Below the pieces are notes generated by a model. The model was not told the origin of the DNA. It was given only the letters and a program-made list of their open reading frames with translations, and did not search any database. The position numbers and the translations under genes were made by a program. This document shows, piece by piece, positions 1-8,837 of a stretch of 64,000 bases of DNA. The stretch's first letter is position 1. Every line of letters starts with the position of its first letter. The stretch comes from Haloarcula litorea (GTDB lineage: Archaea > Halobacteriota > Halobacteria > Halobacteriales > Haloarculaceae): the NCBI RefSeq assembly GCF_029338195.1, contig NZ_CP119780.1, positions 186,001 to 250,000 of the forward strand, in the 5' to 3' direction.

Positions 1-205
1 AAAGCCGTTCTCTCGTGACGACCTGGTGGCTATCGACACCGACAGCGAGCACCGCTAGATCGGCCGAAACCGGAGCTCGGACTCCGACGGTCGCTGACGG
101 AATCGTGTACGTGGCTACTGTGCCGGGGGTCGCGAGGGGCGATTGCTCGCGCTCGATGCCGAGGACGGAGAAACGTAGTGGCACGTCGAGACGTGGTCTC
201 TGAAG
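1..205 (+). pseudogene. Decayed PQQ-type beta-propeller repeat remnant
   Basis: Fragments typical of PQQ-binding-like (BamB-type) propeller repeats can be read here, but they lie in different frames and are cut by stops. One frame gives DDLVAIDTDSEHR and then a stop. A second gives TPTVADGIVYVAT. A third gives RLLALDAEDGET, a stop, and then WHVETWSL. Such repeats normally run 'YVGT-DG-LYALDAETGEERW'. No single reading frame stays open, so this is a relic of a gene that extended to the left of the window, with at least two frameshifts and two in-frame stops. Recognition rests on repeat consensus read by eye. Confidence 0.6.
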
Positions 206-236
206 CGCGGGACGCGGCCGTGTCATTACCTCTCTG

Positions 237-689
237 TCAAGTAGTGTCGACACTACCGCCTGCGTCGGCTACACCCCCGTGACCGCGCTGTTCGGCTAGC
301 CAGCCGCCCACGCGCCCAGCAAGCGCGCCGCAGACAGCTACGACGAGTAGAATAACGCCCCCGACAGTAAGTGTCACCACGACACCAACTGCTTGGAACC
401 ACGGTGGATTCGGGATGGTCGGGAGTGCCCAAACTAACCCTTTTAACGCCCAGACTGCCGGAAATCCGCCAATAAGCGCGGCTCGCAGTCCAGTTGCAGT
501 GCCGTTCCCGCCGCGTCGCTTGATCAGGGAGTCAGCGATTGCACTCCCGACGACGACCGTTCCGAGTGAGATACTCTCCGGTGATCGCCACGCTGCGAGT
601 GCGGTACCTGGGAGCGCGAGTAGCCCGCCGACGAGGGCGTCCTTCCACTGTGTCTTTCCGGACTGAGAGAGGGGACCAGTTTCGGACAT
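237..689 (-). CDS. Small haloarchaeal membrane protein (DUF5518-like)
   Basis: A predicted 150-aa protein with about four hydrophobic segments (roughly residues 20-50, 72-90, 95-122 and 125-140) and a polar, Gly-rich tail. Its size and Gly/Ala/Val-rich helices resemble haloarchaeal membrane proteins of unknown function of the DUF5518 kind; that family name is a guess. The frame stays open upstream to 824, but ATG at 689 (MSETGPLS) is preferred because the extension is low-complexity and not membrane-like. It is flanked by the propeller relic and a very small ORF, so context gives no function. Confidence 0.6.
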   Translation of the reverse strand: MSETGPLSQSGKTQWKDALVGGLLALPGTALAAWRSPESISLGTVVVGSAIADSLIKRRGGNGTATGLRAALIGGFPAVWALKGLVWALPTIPNPPWFQAVGVVVTLTVGGVILLVVAVCGALAGRVGGWLAEQRGHGGVADAGGSVDTT

Positions 690-854
690 CGTCTCCACGC
701 GACGGTTCGGGACAGACGGGTGTAAAACGGATGCCGTTATTTGGCCGATAGAAACGACGAGAGTTTGAAACGGATTCTGGGCGCTGTGGTTCGGTTTCGA
801 CCACGAGAGACTCACCAGGGTCAATTACTTACATCAACAGCGGTATGTTCACGT

Positions 855-947
855 ATGGCCTCGGAGGAAGATGACGAATCGGAGGACGACAGAATCAATA
901 AACCACTGGACCGGGTAGTGGACTTCCTCGCGACATACCTTCCGTAA
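855..947 (+). CDS. Possible 30-aa acidic small protein
   Basis: ATG at 855 opens a 30-codon frame that begins MASEEDDESEDDRINKPLDR and ends in a hydrophobic VVDFLATYLP tail. The acidic start with a short amphipathic end is typical haloarchaeal composition. The upstream stretch is AT-rich enough for a leaderless promoter. Nothing else supports expression, and no function can be given. Confidence 0.3.
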   Translation: MASEEDDESEDDRINKPLDRVVDFLATYLP

Positions 948-1251
948 CTCTCTGTTTTCGGCCCCATACCCGCAGCAATCATCAGCGTGTTCACCCGAGA
1001 GAATTTCGGGATATGTCGCTCACTTTCTCATATCGGATGATCTCGCTCTATGCGTACCTCGATTACGCTCTGTTCCGCTAGCCGGATGTGAGCTGACTCG
1101 ACACCACCTCTTGAACAGTACTCGTGAATTCATTCCGCGATTCCGATATATGACCCAACTCAGGTCGACCGATAGCGGCCTCTCTGGTAGGAGGACGACT
1201 CCGTTGTCGGTCGAGACAGGCGTGTATCGGTCAGGACAGCGAAGCCGTTTG
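948..1251. other. Intergenic stretch with nothing recognised
   Basis: About 300 bases between the small acidic ORF and the 3' end of the leftward unknown gene. It has no convincing ORF, repeat or RNA gene. A plus-strand frame from 1111 overlaps the 3' part of the next gene in antisense and looks like a shadow. Confidence 0.5.
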
Positions 1252-2067
1252 TCAGATCAGGACTTGACTGTCGGTGAGGAACTGCTGCTTAGCTCTGTCG
1301 GCCTCCGGGCCCTCCGGAACGAGGCCAGGTGTCGATGGCTGCTCGTCGAATCGGTCTGGGTTCGGAGCGACGGAATCCAGGACCTCCCCGAACGTCGATC
1401 CTCGTCTCCCCGTGATATGTACGAATCCTCCGTACTGCCGCTGTTCGAACGGGGTCGTATCCGGGTCGGGGACGGCTCCTCGAATACAATCGACGTGCTC
1501 GCGGAGGTATTCCGCGGCTTTGTGTTGTGAGTACTGGCAGTCGGCGTGGAGCTGTTCTCGACTGTGCTCGGTGAGGTCGGCGTCGACGTGCTTGGAGGAT
1601 TCGTATCTCACCGCGTCGGAGCTGAACTCACCGGTGAGAAAGCTGAGGTTCACAGTGAAACACTTCGGGTATCGCAGGATCAACAAAAAGAAGATTTGCT
1701 CGTCGACCGTGTAGCGTTCCTGTAAGCGATAGTAACACTCTAGGTAGTACGCCGCGAGTGCCCCAATCCAGTCGTCACGCTCGCCATCGAGATACGCGGT
1801 TGCAACATCGTAGTAGTTCTCGCCGGCGACCTGTTGCAGGCGGTGCTCGAAACTCTGTCTCATCTCGTCCAGTTCGTCCTGGTAGACTTCCGTCAACGGC
1901 ACGTCTGGATCGTCGAGCAACTCGCTCTTTCGGTCGCCGGCGGCTGCAATTCGCATCATATTTTGATGGAAGGACCGTTCTGCCTCTACGTCCGGGAGCG
2001 GAATTCGAACTGCCTGTCGGCGCAGAACCTCCGAGCCGGATTCTAACCGATCGCTCCGATCATTCAC
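1252..2067 (-). CDS. Hypothetical 271-aa protein
   Basis: The family is not recognised. The protein starts at GTG 2067 (MNDRSDRLESG). It is soluble and mixed-charge, with an aromatic-rich middle (residues about 85-140: YYDVATAYL, ALAAYYLECYYRL, FFLLILRYPKCF) that looks helical, and a charged region rich in His and Asp around 150-190. No signal peptide, no membrane span and no known catalytic motif is visible. The composition is less acidic than that of neighbouring housekeeping genes, and it sits beside a relic and non-coding DNA, consistent with accessory DNA. The length and open frame make it a likely real gene. Confidence 0.55.
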   Translation of the reverse strand: MNDRSDRLESGSEVLRRQAVRIPLPDVEAERSFHQNMMRIAAAGDRKSELLDDPDVPLTEVYQDELDEMRQSFEHRLQQVAGENYYDVATAYLDGERDDWIGALAAYYLECYYRLQERYTVDEQIFFLLILRYPKCFTVNLSFLTGEFSSDAVRYESSKHVDADLTEHSREQLHADCQYSQHKAAEYLREHVDCIRGAVPDPDTTPFEQRQYGGFVHITGRRGSTFGEVLDSVAPNPDRFDEQPSTPGLVPEGPEADRAKQQFLTDSQVLI

Positions 2068-2529
2068 GAGACGACGATAGATGCTCTACACAATTAACCG
2101 TTCGAAGTCAAACGTCGGGGCGGCTCTGGAGAGGGGAGCCGTCCTCGCGAAGGTTGAAACACCCTTTTGTTCCTCGTACAGACCGACTGAGCAGCAGGTA
2201 CACAGAGAGAGCAGGCAAGCGGAGGCAGCGTCTGACCGTAGCCTTGGACTCCAGCAGCGCACTCGCATCGACTGCCGAGCACGTCTCCGTAATCGGGGGG
2301 AACGGTCACACTCTCGTAGCCGTTAGTTCACCCGCGGAAGTCCCCCGACGAGTCCCAGTGGACGTGACCGGGCGAGTGCCGATCGCCTCGGTCAGTCTCC
2401 CGACGTTATACAATCGTCGGACGGGCTATCACGCGGTCCGGGTGCTCCGTCGCTCTCTCCGGTTATCCGGGCTCGAGCCGGACGTTCGATATCCACGTTT
2501 TATTAGTCACTCTGGCGGAATCGGGAACT
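2068..2529. other. Intergenic region with promoter of the RHH gene
   Basis: About 460 bases without a convincing ORF. Its right end has a TATA-like TTTTATTAG at about 2497-2505, roughly 25-33 bases before the ATG at 2530, fitting a leaderless haloarchaeal promoter. Longer plus-strand frames across this region are arginine/serine-rich and look like non-coding translation. Confidence 0.5.
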
Positions 2530-3075
2530 ATGCCGAGTGACCGCGTCACGGTATCACTTGACGAGGAGTCCAGGGAAGCGCTGGAGAGTCTGAGCGAACA
2601 GACCGACGGCAGTCGGAGCGAGGTGATCCGGGAGGCGATCGCGTTCTACGCGGCGAACTTCGAGTCGGCACGAGCGAGCGACAGCGATCACCTGCAGACC
2701 TACTACGAGATGCTCTCGACGGGCGAACACGTCCTCCTGGACGTCGACCTGTTGCACGCGTTCCTGGACCAGGTCGCGGAGCCGGAGGATCGGGACGACG
2801 AGTTCCTCGAGACGATCGACCGGGTCGCGGAGTATCACGCACAGGAGTACGCCGAGCGGTTCGATTCGCTCGAAGACGTCCTGGACTGGCTCTCGGTGTG
2901 TGGGTTCCTGACCGTCCGTGGAGCCGACGAGGGCAGCTATCACGTCGTCTTCCCCTCGGAGTCGTTGCGGTGGTTCATGACCCGGTTCATCCGGGGAAGC
3001 GTCGCGGACCTGGACTTCGACGTCGAGATCGAGGAGAGCGTCTCGAAGGTCCTCTTTACCGAGACGGAGCGGTGA
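2530..3075 (+). CDS. Ribbon-helix-helix (CopG/MetJ-type) regulator
   Basis: A predicted 181-aa DNA-binding regulator. The N-terminal 45 residues are a clear ribbon-helix-helix domain: beta strand DRVTVSLDEES, then REALESLSEQ, then the turn GSRSEVIREAI and helix AFYAANF. The remaining 130 residues are acidic and probably form an effector or dimerisation domain of a type found in haloarchaea. It lies 137 bases upstream of the Nramp/hydantoinase operon on the same strand. Nested inverted repeats in that gap are plausible binding sites, so local regulation of the operon is inferred. The ligand is unknown. Confidence 0.8.
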   Translation: MPSDRVTVSLDEESREALESLSEQTDGSRSEVIREAIAFYAANFESARASDSDHLQTYYEMLSTGEHVLLDVDLLHAFLDQVAEPEDRDDEFLETIDRVAEYHAQEYAERFDSLEDVLDWLSVCGFLTVRGADEGSYHVVFPSESLRWFMTRFIRGSVADLDFDVEIEESVSKVLFTETER

Positions 3076-3110
3076 CCGTTCGTATCTCTGTGCATCCGCT
3101 CGGCCGATTC

Positions 3111-3197
3111 GTGCACGCGATCACACTGATTGTGAACTGTCTGCACACGGTTCTCAACAACCCTTTTTACCGGTTCTCTGCACCCTGTCACTGGGTG
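3111..3197 (+). promoter_or_regulatory. Inverted repeats and TATA box before the Nramp operon
   Basis: GTGCA (3111-3115) pairs with TGCAC (3142-3146) and encloses TCACA-CTGAT-TGTGA (3121-3135). A CCCTTTTTACC TATA-like stretch follows, and then CACCC (3181-3185) with GGGTG (3193-3197). The repeats flank the likely basal promoter, which suits operator sites for the ribbon-helix-helix protein encoded just upstream. Binding is inferred from position only. Confidence 0.4.
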
Positions 3198-3212
3198 TCA
3201 ACGACATCATTA

Positions 3213-4421
3213 ATGACTCTCGTTCAACGACTCAAAGCCGTCGGGCCGGGCGCGATGGTTGCAGCCGCCTTCATCGGCCCCGGGACGGTCACGACCGCGA
3301 GCGTAACGGGCGCGGAGTTCGGCTACGCGCTCCTCTGGACGATCGCCTTCTCGATCGTCGCGACGATCGTCCTGCAGGAGATGAGCGCACGACTCGGCCT
3401 CGTCTCCGGCGAGGGGCTCGGCGAGGCGCTCCGTGAGCGGTTCGACAACCGAGCGGTCGAGTACGTGAGCACCTTCCTGGTCGTCGGCGCGATCGGGATC
3501 GGGACCGCCGCCTACGAGGCCGGGAACATCCTCGGCGGGGCCGCCGGGCTCGCGACCATCACCGGCGTGAGTTCGACGATCTGGGGCGTCGTGATGGGGC
3601 TCGTCGCGGGCGTCCTGCTGTACACCGGCCGGTACAAGCTGATCGAGCGGGCACTCGTCGGCCTCGTCGCCGTGATGGCCCTCTCGTTCGTCGCGTCGGC
3701 GGCGCTCATCGGGCCGGACTTCGGCGCGATCGCGCTGGGGTTCGTCCCGGGCGTCCCCTCGGGTTCGCTGTATCTCATCACGGGGCTGATCGGGACGACC
3801 ATCGTCGGATACAATCTGTTCCTGCACGCGAGCAACGTCCAGGAGCGGTGGGGCGGCCCCGAGGACATCGGCCGCTCTCGGACCGACACCGTCATCTCGA
3901 TCGCCGTCGGTGGGATCATCACGATCACGATCATGGTCACCGCGGCAGCCGCCTTCGAACCCGGGACGCAGATCAGCGACGTCGGTCGGATGGCCGAACA
4001 GCTCCGGCCGATCGCGGGGCCCTACGCGGAGCTGTTCTTCAGCATCGGGCTGTTCGCCGCCGGCTTCACGAGCGCGACCACGGCCCCGCTGGCGGGCGCG
4101 TGGGCCACGACGGGCGCGCTGGGCTGGGACTCCGACCTGCAGAGCACCCGCTTTCGCGCCGTCTGGGGCACGATCCTGAGCGTCGGCGTCCTCTCCGTGC
4201 TCCTGGGGGGTAGCCCCGTCGAGATCATCGTCTTCGCCCAGGTCGTCAACGGCATCCTGCTCCCGATCGTGGCGATCTTCCTGATCTACGCGATGAACCA
4301 GGACGCGCTCCTCGGCGAGTACACGAACGGGCGGGTCGCGAACGCACTCGGCGCGATCGTGACGATCGTCGTCGTGTGGCTCGGCGTCCGGACGCTGCTC
4401 AGCGTGGCCGGGGTGTTGTAG
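3213..4421 (+). CDS. Nramp-fold transporter lacking metal ligands
   Basis: A predicted 402-aa integral membrane protein with about eleven hydrophobic helices in Nramp (SLC11/MntH) order, but the metal site is gone. In helix 1 the canonical DPGN is GPGT (residues 22-25), so both Asp and Asn are lost. In helix 6, around residues 198-204, the usual MPHNLYLHS reads VGYNLFLHAS, so the metal-binding Met is Val and the His is Tyr. It therefore probably does not carry Mn or Fe. The next gene follows immediately (TAG then ATG) and encodes a hydantoinase/oxoprolinase subunit. Bacillus YcsG, also Nramp-related, sits with 5-oxoprolinase genes, so import of 5-oxoproline or a hydantoin-like substrate is a reasonable inference. 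ATG 3213 was chosen to begin just before helix 1. Confidence 0.85.
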   Translation: MTLVQRLKAVGPGAMVAAAFIGPGTVTTASVTGAEFGYALLWTIAFSIVATIVLQEMSARLGLVSGEGLGEALRERFDNRAVEYVSTFLVVGAIGIGTAAYEAGNILGGAAGLATITGVSSTIWGVVMGLVAGVLLYTGRYKLIERALVGLVAVMALSFVASAALIGPDFGAIALGFVPGVPSGSLYLITGLIGTTIVGYNLFLHASNVQERWGGPEDIGRSRTDTVISIAVGGIITITIMVTAAAAFEPGTQISDVGRMAEQLRPIAGPYAELFFSIGLFAAGFTSATTAPLAGAWATTGALGWDSDLQSTRFRAVWGTILSVGVLSVLLGGSPVEIIVFAQVVNGILLPIVAIFLIYAMNQDALLGEYTNGRVANALGAIVTIVVVWLGVRTLLSVAGVL

Positions 4422-6425
4422 ATGGCAGGCCGGAGAATCGGCGTCGACGTCGGCGGGACCTTCACCGACGTGACGTTGGCGCTCGACGGCGACCTCGTGA
4501 CCGCGAAGGTCCCGACCACCGAGGAACAGAGCGAGGGCGTGATGGCCGGCATCGAGAAGGCCTGCGAGGAGGCGGGCGTCGACCCCGAGACGCTGACCGA
4601 GTTCGCCCACGCGATGACGGTCTCGGTCAACGCGCTCCTCGAGGAGGACGGTGCGAAGACCGCACTGGTCACGACCGAGGGGTTCCGGGACGTCCTGGAG
4701 ATCGGTCGGCAGGACCGGCCGTCGCTGTACGACCTCGACGCCGAGAAGCCGACGCCGCTGATCCCCAGACGCCGCCGGTTCGAGGTCGCCGAGCGGACGA
4801 CCCCCGACGGGGTCGAGCGGTCCGTCAACGAGGACGAGGTCAGGGCGGTCGCAGAACGAATCCGCGAGCGCGACGTGGAGGCCGTCGCCGTCTCGCTGTT
4901 GCACGCCTACGCGCACACCGACAACGAGGAACGGGTCGCGTCGGTGCTGCGGGAGGAGCTCGCGGTCCCGGTCTCGGCCTCCCACGAGGTGCTCGCCGAG
5001 TTCCGCGAGTACGAGCGGACGTCGACGACCGCCGTCGACGCGTACGTCCGCCCGGCGATCGACCGGTACGTGAGCCGGCTGACGGAGCGCGCGCGGGACC
5101 GCGGCGTCCCACAGCCGCGGATCATGCAGGCCAACGGGGGTACCACCGACGCCGACACGGTCAGAGAGAACGCCGTCTCGACCGTCCTCTCGGGACCCGC
5201 CGCGGGCGTCGTCGGCGCGAGCGCGATGGCCGGCGGCGAGGACGACGACCAGTCGGGGCTCGTCACCTTCGACATGGGCGGGACCTCGAGCGACGTGAGC
5301 CTCGTCCGCGACGGCGAGGCCGAGCGGACCACCGAGGGCGTCATCAACGACCGGCCGATCAAGACGCCGATGGTCGACATCGAGACCGTCGGCGCGGGCG
5401 GCGGGTCGATCGCCTGGGTCGACGCCGGCGGCGCGCTCCGGATCGGACCGCGGTCCGCCGGGGCCGACCCCGGGCCGGCCTGCTACGGCAACGGCGGGAC
5501 GGAACCGACGGTGACGGACGCGAACCTCGTCCTCGGGTACATCGGCGCGAGTACCAGCCTCGGCGGCGAGATGTCGCTGGACGCGGAGGCCGCGTACGAC
5601 GTCCTGTCGGACCTCGCCGACGAGGCGGGGATGGACGGGCCCCTGGCGGCGGCCCGCGGCGTCTACCGGGTCGCGAACGCGAACATGACGCGAGCGATCC
5701 GCTCGGTGACCGTCGAGCGGGGCCACGACCCCCGGAAGTTCGGGCTCGTCGCGTTCGGCGGTGCCGGGCCGATGCACGCGATCGCCATCGCCGACAGCCT
5801 CGACATCGACCGGGTGGTGATCCCGCGAGCCTCCGGCGTCCTCTCGGCGTACGGGCTGCTCGCGGCCGACGAGAAGCGCGACGCGGTCCGGACCCACCAG
5901 CGCTCGCTCGCGGAGGTCGACCCCGAGGCGGTCGACGCGGTGTACGAGGAGCTGACGGAGGAACTGCTGGCCGAGGTCAGCGACCGGGAGCGCGCCAGCG
6001 TGGCGTGCTCGGCTGACCTCAGGTACGCCGGGCAGAGCTTCGAGCTCGCCGTGGACGTCGACCGGCCCTTCGACGCCGAGGCGGCGGGCGAGCGGTTCGG
6101 ACGGGCCCACGAGTCCGCCTACGGCTACCGGACTGACGAACCGGTCGAGCTGGTCAACTGTCGCGTGACCGCGACCGTCGCACGGACCACGCCGTCGATC
6201 GAGTACGCCGGCGGCGGCGATCCGCGGAAGGAGACCCGCGAGGCGGCCTTCGGCGACGGAACCCACGAGACGCCGGTGTACGGCCGCGAGCGACTCCCTC
6301 CCGGCGAAATGGTCGACGGACCCGCCATCGTCGAGGGCGACGAGAGCACCGTCGTCGTGCCGCCCGCCTGGGACGTCCGGGTACGCGACGACGGCGCGCT
6401 GATCGCGGAGGTGCGAGACGAATGA
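4422..6425 (+). CDS. hyuA: Hydantoinase/oxoprolinase A subunit
   Basis: A predicted 667-aa protein of the HyuA / N-methylhydantoinase A / 5-oxoprolinase family, whose members hydrolyse cyclic amides with ATP or act in acetone/acetophenone carboxylases. The N-terminal Hydant_A_N domain opens with the ATPase-fold phosphate motif RIGVDVGGTFTDVTLA. The second phosphate motif is FDMGGTSSDVSL near residue 285, with LSGPAAGVVGA just before it. GAGGGSIAWVD and a C-terminal domain beginning near residue 500 follow. The length is normal. The start codon abuts the transporter stop and the end overlaps hyuB by ATGA, so the genes are translationally coupled. The exact substrate (hydantoin, 5-oxoproline or a related lactam) cannot be decided from the sequence. 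Confidence 0.92.
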   Translation: MAGRRIGVDVGGTFTDVTLALDGDLVTAKVPTTEEQSEGVMAGIEKACEEAGVDPETLTEFAHAMTVSVNALLEEDGAKTALVTTEGFRDVLEIGRQDRPSLYDLDAEKPTPLIPRRRRFEVAERTTPDGVERSVNEDEVRAVAERIRERDVEAVAVSLLHAYAHTDNEERVASVLREELAVPVSASHEVLAEFREYERTSTTAVDAYVRPAIDRYVSRLTERARDRGVPQPRIMQANGGTTDADTVRENAVSTVLSGPAAGVVGASAMAGGEDDDQSGLVTFDMGGTSSDVSLVRDGEAERTTEGVINDRPIKTPMVDIETVGAGGGSIAWVDAGGALRIGPRSAGADPGPACYGNGGTEPTVTDANLVLGYIGASTSLGGEMSLDAEAAYDVLSDLADEAGMDGPLAAARGVYRVANANMTRAIRSVTVERGHDPRKFGLVAFGGAGPMHAIAIADSLDIDRVVIPRASGVLSAYGLLAADEKRDAVRTHQRSLAEVDPEAVDAVYEELTEELLAEVSDRERASVACSADLRYAGQSFELAVDVDRPFDAEAAGERFGRAHESAYGYRTDEPVELVNCRVTATVARTTPSIEYAGGGDPRKETREAAFGDGTHETPVYGRERLPPGEMVDGPAIVEGDESTVVVPPAWDVRVRDDGALIAEVRDE

Positions 6426-8083
6426 GTGACGAACCCGAACCCACGACCGAGGGACAGAACGGCGGCTCCGGCGGCGTGTCCGAGACGGGCGGGGAGATCG
6501 ACCCCGTGACGCTGGAGATCCTCCGGAACAAACTGGAGAGCGTCGCCACGGAGATGGGCCACGTCCTCATCCGCGGCGCGTACTCGCCGAACATCAAGGA
6601 GCGACAGGACTGCTCGACCGCGCTCTTCGACGCGGCCGGACGGATGGTCGCACAGGCCGAACACATCCCGGTCCACCTCGGGGCGATGCCCGACGCGGTC
6701 GACATCGTCCTCGAGAAGGACCCCCAGCCCGGCGACGTGTTCGTCGTCAACGACCCGTTCGAAGGGGGGACCCACCTCCCCGACATCACGCTGGTCTCGA
6801 CGATCGCACCCGACGACGAGGTGATCGGGTTCGCGGTGTCGCGAGCGCACCACGCCGACGTCGGCGGCAGCGCACCCGGGAGTATGCCGCCGGGAGCCCA
6901 GGAGATCTACGAGGAGGGGCTCCGGCTGCCGGCGGTCCGGCTCGTCGAGGAGGGTGAGCAAAACGACGCGGTCCACGAGCTGATCCGCTCGAACGTCAGG
7001 ACGCCCGACGAGCGCGAGGCCGATCTCAGGGCCCAGCGCGCCGCGAACGACAGGGCGGAGGAACGCGTCGGCGAGTTGCTCGACGAACACGGGCCGACGC
7101 TGCTCGACGCGTTCGACGCCGTCATCGACTACTCTCGCGAGCGGGTCGAGACCGAACTCGACGACCTCCCGGACGGGACGTACCGAGCGAGCGACGTCCT
7201 CGAAGGTGACGGGGTGACGGACCACGACATCCCGATCCGAGCGACCGTCACGATCGACGGACCGTCCGTCGACGTCGACTTCGACGGGACGGCCGACCAG
7301 GTGGCCGGCAACCTGAACGCGCCGCTCTCGGTGGCAAAGAGCGCGGTGTACTTCGTCGTCCGCGCGATCACCGACCCGGAGATCCCGCCGAACCACGGCT
7401 GCTACGAGCCGGTCTCGGTGTCGGCCCCGGAGGGATCGGTGCTCAACCCCGAGCCCCCGGCGGCGGTCGTCGGCGGCAACGTCGAGACGAGCCAGCGGGT
7501 CACGGACGTCACGCTGGCGGCGCTGGCCCGGGCGGTCCCGGAGGAGGTCCCAGCCGGCAGTCAGGGGACGATGAACAACCTCATCATCGGCGACCGGAGC
7601 GGCGAGTTCACCTACTACGAGACGATCGGCGGCGGGTTCGGCGCTCGCCCCGAGAAAGACGGGATGGACGGCGTCCAGGTCGGGATGACCAACACGCTCA
7701 ACACGCCCGTGGAGGCGATGGAGACCGAGTACCCGCTCCGCCTGGAACGGTACGCGCTCCGGCCCGGCAGCGGCGGCGACGGCCGGTACCGGGGCGGACT
7801 AGGTCTCGAACGGACCGTGACCGTCGAGACCGACGCGACCGTGTCGCTGCTGACGGAGCGCCGGCGGACGGCCCCCGCCGGGGTCGACGGCGGCGAGGAC
7901 GGCGCGACCGGCGTGAACCTCGTCGACGGCGAGGAGGTGCCCGCGAAGGCGTCGATCGACGTCGAGGCGGGCACGACCGTCTCGATACTGACGCCCGGCG
8001 GTGGCGGCCACGGCGACCCGGACGAGCGCTCCCGGGCCGCGAGCGACGCCGACCGTCGCGACGGGAAGGTCGACGACTCGTGA
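6422..8083 (+). CDS. hyuB: Hydantoinase/oxoprolinase B subunit
   Basis: A predicted 553-aa HyuB-family subunit that pairs with the A subunit encoded immediately upstream (ATGA overlap). After a disordered, Gly-rich 25-residue head, the conserved core starts with DPVTLEILRNKLESVATEMG. FVVNDPFEGGTHLPDI, SRAHHADVGGSAPGSMP and, near the end, YPLRLERYALRPGSGGDG follow, all typical of the family. The C-terminal Ser/Asp-rich tail is haloarchaeal in style. It overlaps the racemase-like gene by GTGA. It acts in the cytoplasm with HyuA to open a cyclic amide. Confidence 0.92.
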   Translation: MSDEPEPTTEGQNGGSGGVSETGGEIDPVTLEILRNKLESVATEMGHVLIRGAYSPNIKERQDCSTALFDAAGRMVAQAEHIPVHLGAMPDAVDIVLEKDPQPGDVFVVNDPFEGGTHLPDITLVSTIAPDDEVIGFAVSRAHHADVGGSAPGSMPPGAQEIYEEGLRLPAVRLVEEGEQNDAVHELIRSNVRTPDEREADLRAQRAANDRAEERVGELLDEHGPTLLDAFDAVIDYSRERVETELDDLPDGTYRASDVLEGDGVTDHDIPIRATVTIDGPSVDVDFDGTADQVAGNLNAPLSVAKSAVYFVVRAITDPEIPPNHGCYEPVSVSAPEGSVLNPEPPAAVVGGNVETSQRVTDVTLAALARAVPEEVPAGSQGTMNNLIIGDRSGEFTYYETIGGGFGARPEKDGMDGVQVGMTNTLNTPVEAMETEYPLRLERYALRPGSGGDGRYRGGLGLERTVTVETDATVSLLTERRRTAPAGVDGGEDGATGVNLVDGEEVPAKASIDVEAGTTVSILTPGGGGHGDPDERSRAASDADRRDGKVDDS

Positions 8084-8796
8084 CCCGCGTCGGTCTGGTC
8101 GTCCCCTCGTCGAACACGACCGTCGAGCCGGAGTTCCGCGACGCGCTCCCCGCCGAGTGGACGGCACACACGGCCCGGATGCCGCTTGAAGACGTGACCG
8201 CGGACGCACTCGACGAGATGGCCGACGACGCCGAGCGGGCGGCCTCGCTGCTCTCGCACGCGTCGGTCGACGGCGTCGCGTACGCTTGTACGACCGGGAG
8301 CCTCCTGCACGGCCCCGGATTCGACGCGGCGTTGGAGGCACAACTCTCCGAAGCCGTCGGAGGTCCGGCGGTGGCGACCGCACGCTCGGTCGTCCGCGCG
8401 CTGTCCGCACTCGACGCCGATCGCGTCGCCGTCGCGACGCCGTACACCTCGGAACTGAACGAACGGGAGCGCGAGTACCTCGCCGACAACGGCTTCGAGG
8501 TGGTCGCGCTCGACGGGCGCGAACTCGTCGCGAACACCGCCATCGGCGAACTGACCCCCGCGGCTGCGAAACGGCAGGCCCGGTCGGTACTTCAGGCGGC
8601 ACCGAACGCGGAGGCGCTGTTCGTCTCCTGTACGAACTATCGGTCTCTCTCGGCACTGTCGTCGATCGAAGCGGAGTTCGGCGTCCCGGTAGTGTCGAGC
8701 AACGCGGCGACGCTCTGGGACCTGTGTGATCGACTCGGTGCCCAGCCGGCTCTGGAGCTCCGACTCGCGGCCGAGACGTCCACAGGGCAGCACTGA
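8080..8796 (+). CDS. Asp/Glu racemase / maleate isomerase family enzyme
   Basis: A predicted 238-aa enzyme of the Asp/Glu/hydantoin racemase superfamily, closest in pattern to maleate cis-trans isomerase and arylmalonate decarboxylase-like proteins. The N-terminus is VGLVVPSSNTTVEPEF. Two catalytic-cysteine regions are visible: YACTTGSLLHG near residue 68 and LFVSCTNYRS near residue 185. Start is GTG 8080, overlapping the hyuB stop. As the last gene of the operon it could racemise or isomerise the carbamoyl-amino acid or hydantoin handled by HyuAB. Hydantoin racemases belong to this superfamily, but the precise reaction is inferred. Confidence 0.85.
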   Translation: MTRVGLVVPSSNTTVEPEFRDALPAEWTAHTARMPLEDVTADALDEMADDAERAASLLSHASVDGVAYACTTGSLLHGPGFDAALEAQLSEAVGGPAVATARSVVRALSALDADRVAVATPYTSELNEREREYLADNGFEVVALDGRELVANTAIGELTPAAAKRQARSVLQAAPNAEALFVSCTNYRSLSALSSIEAEFGVPVVSSNAATLWDLCDRLGAQPALELRLAAETSTGQH

Positions 8797-8837
8797 GCGG
8801 TCGAGATCGCACCCGTCTCAGGTATCGGACCGTCCAG

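Noticed and set aside
1111-1530. 139-codon plus-strand frame
   Set aside because: Overlaps the better leftward gene in antisense and is Arg/Ser-rich without a domain.
1758-2540. 260-codon plus-strand frame leading into the RHH gene region
   Set aside because: Arg/Ser/Pro-rich, overlaps the leftward 271-aa gene, with no recognisable domain.
3210-6266. 1018-codon minus-strand frame opposite the Nramp and hydantoinase genes
   Set aside because: It is an Arg/Asp/Gly/Pro-rich mirror of high-G+C coding sequence; the plus strand carries clear families with tight overlaps.
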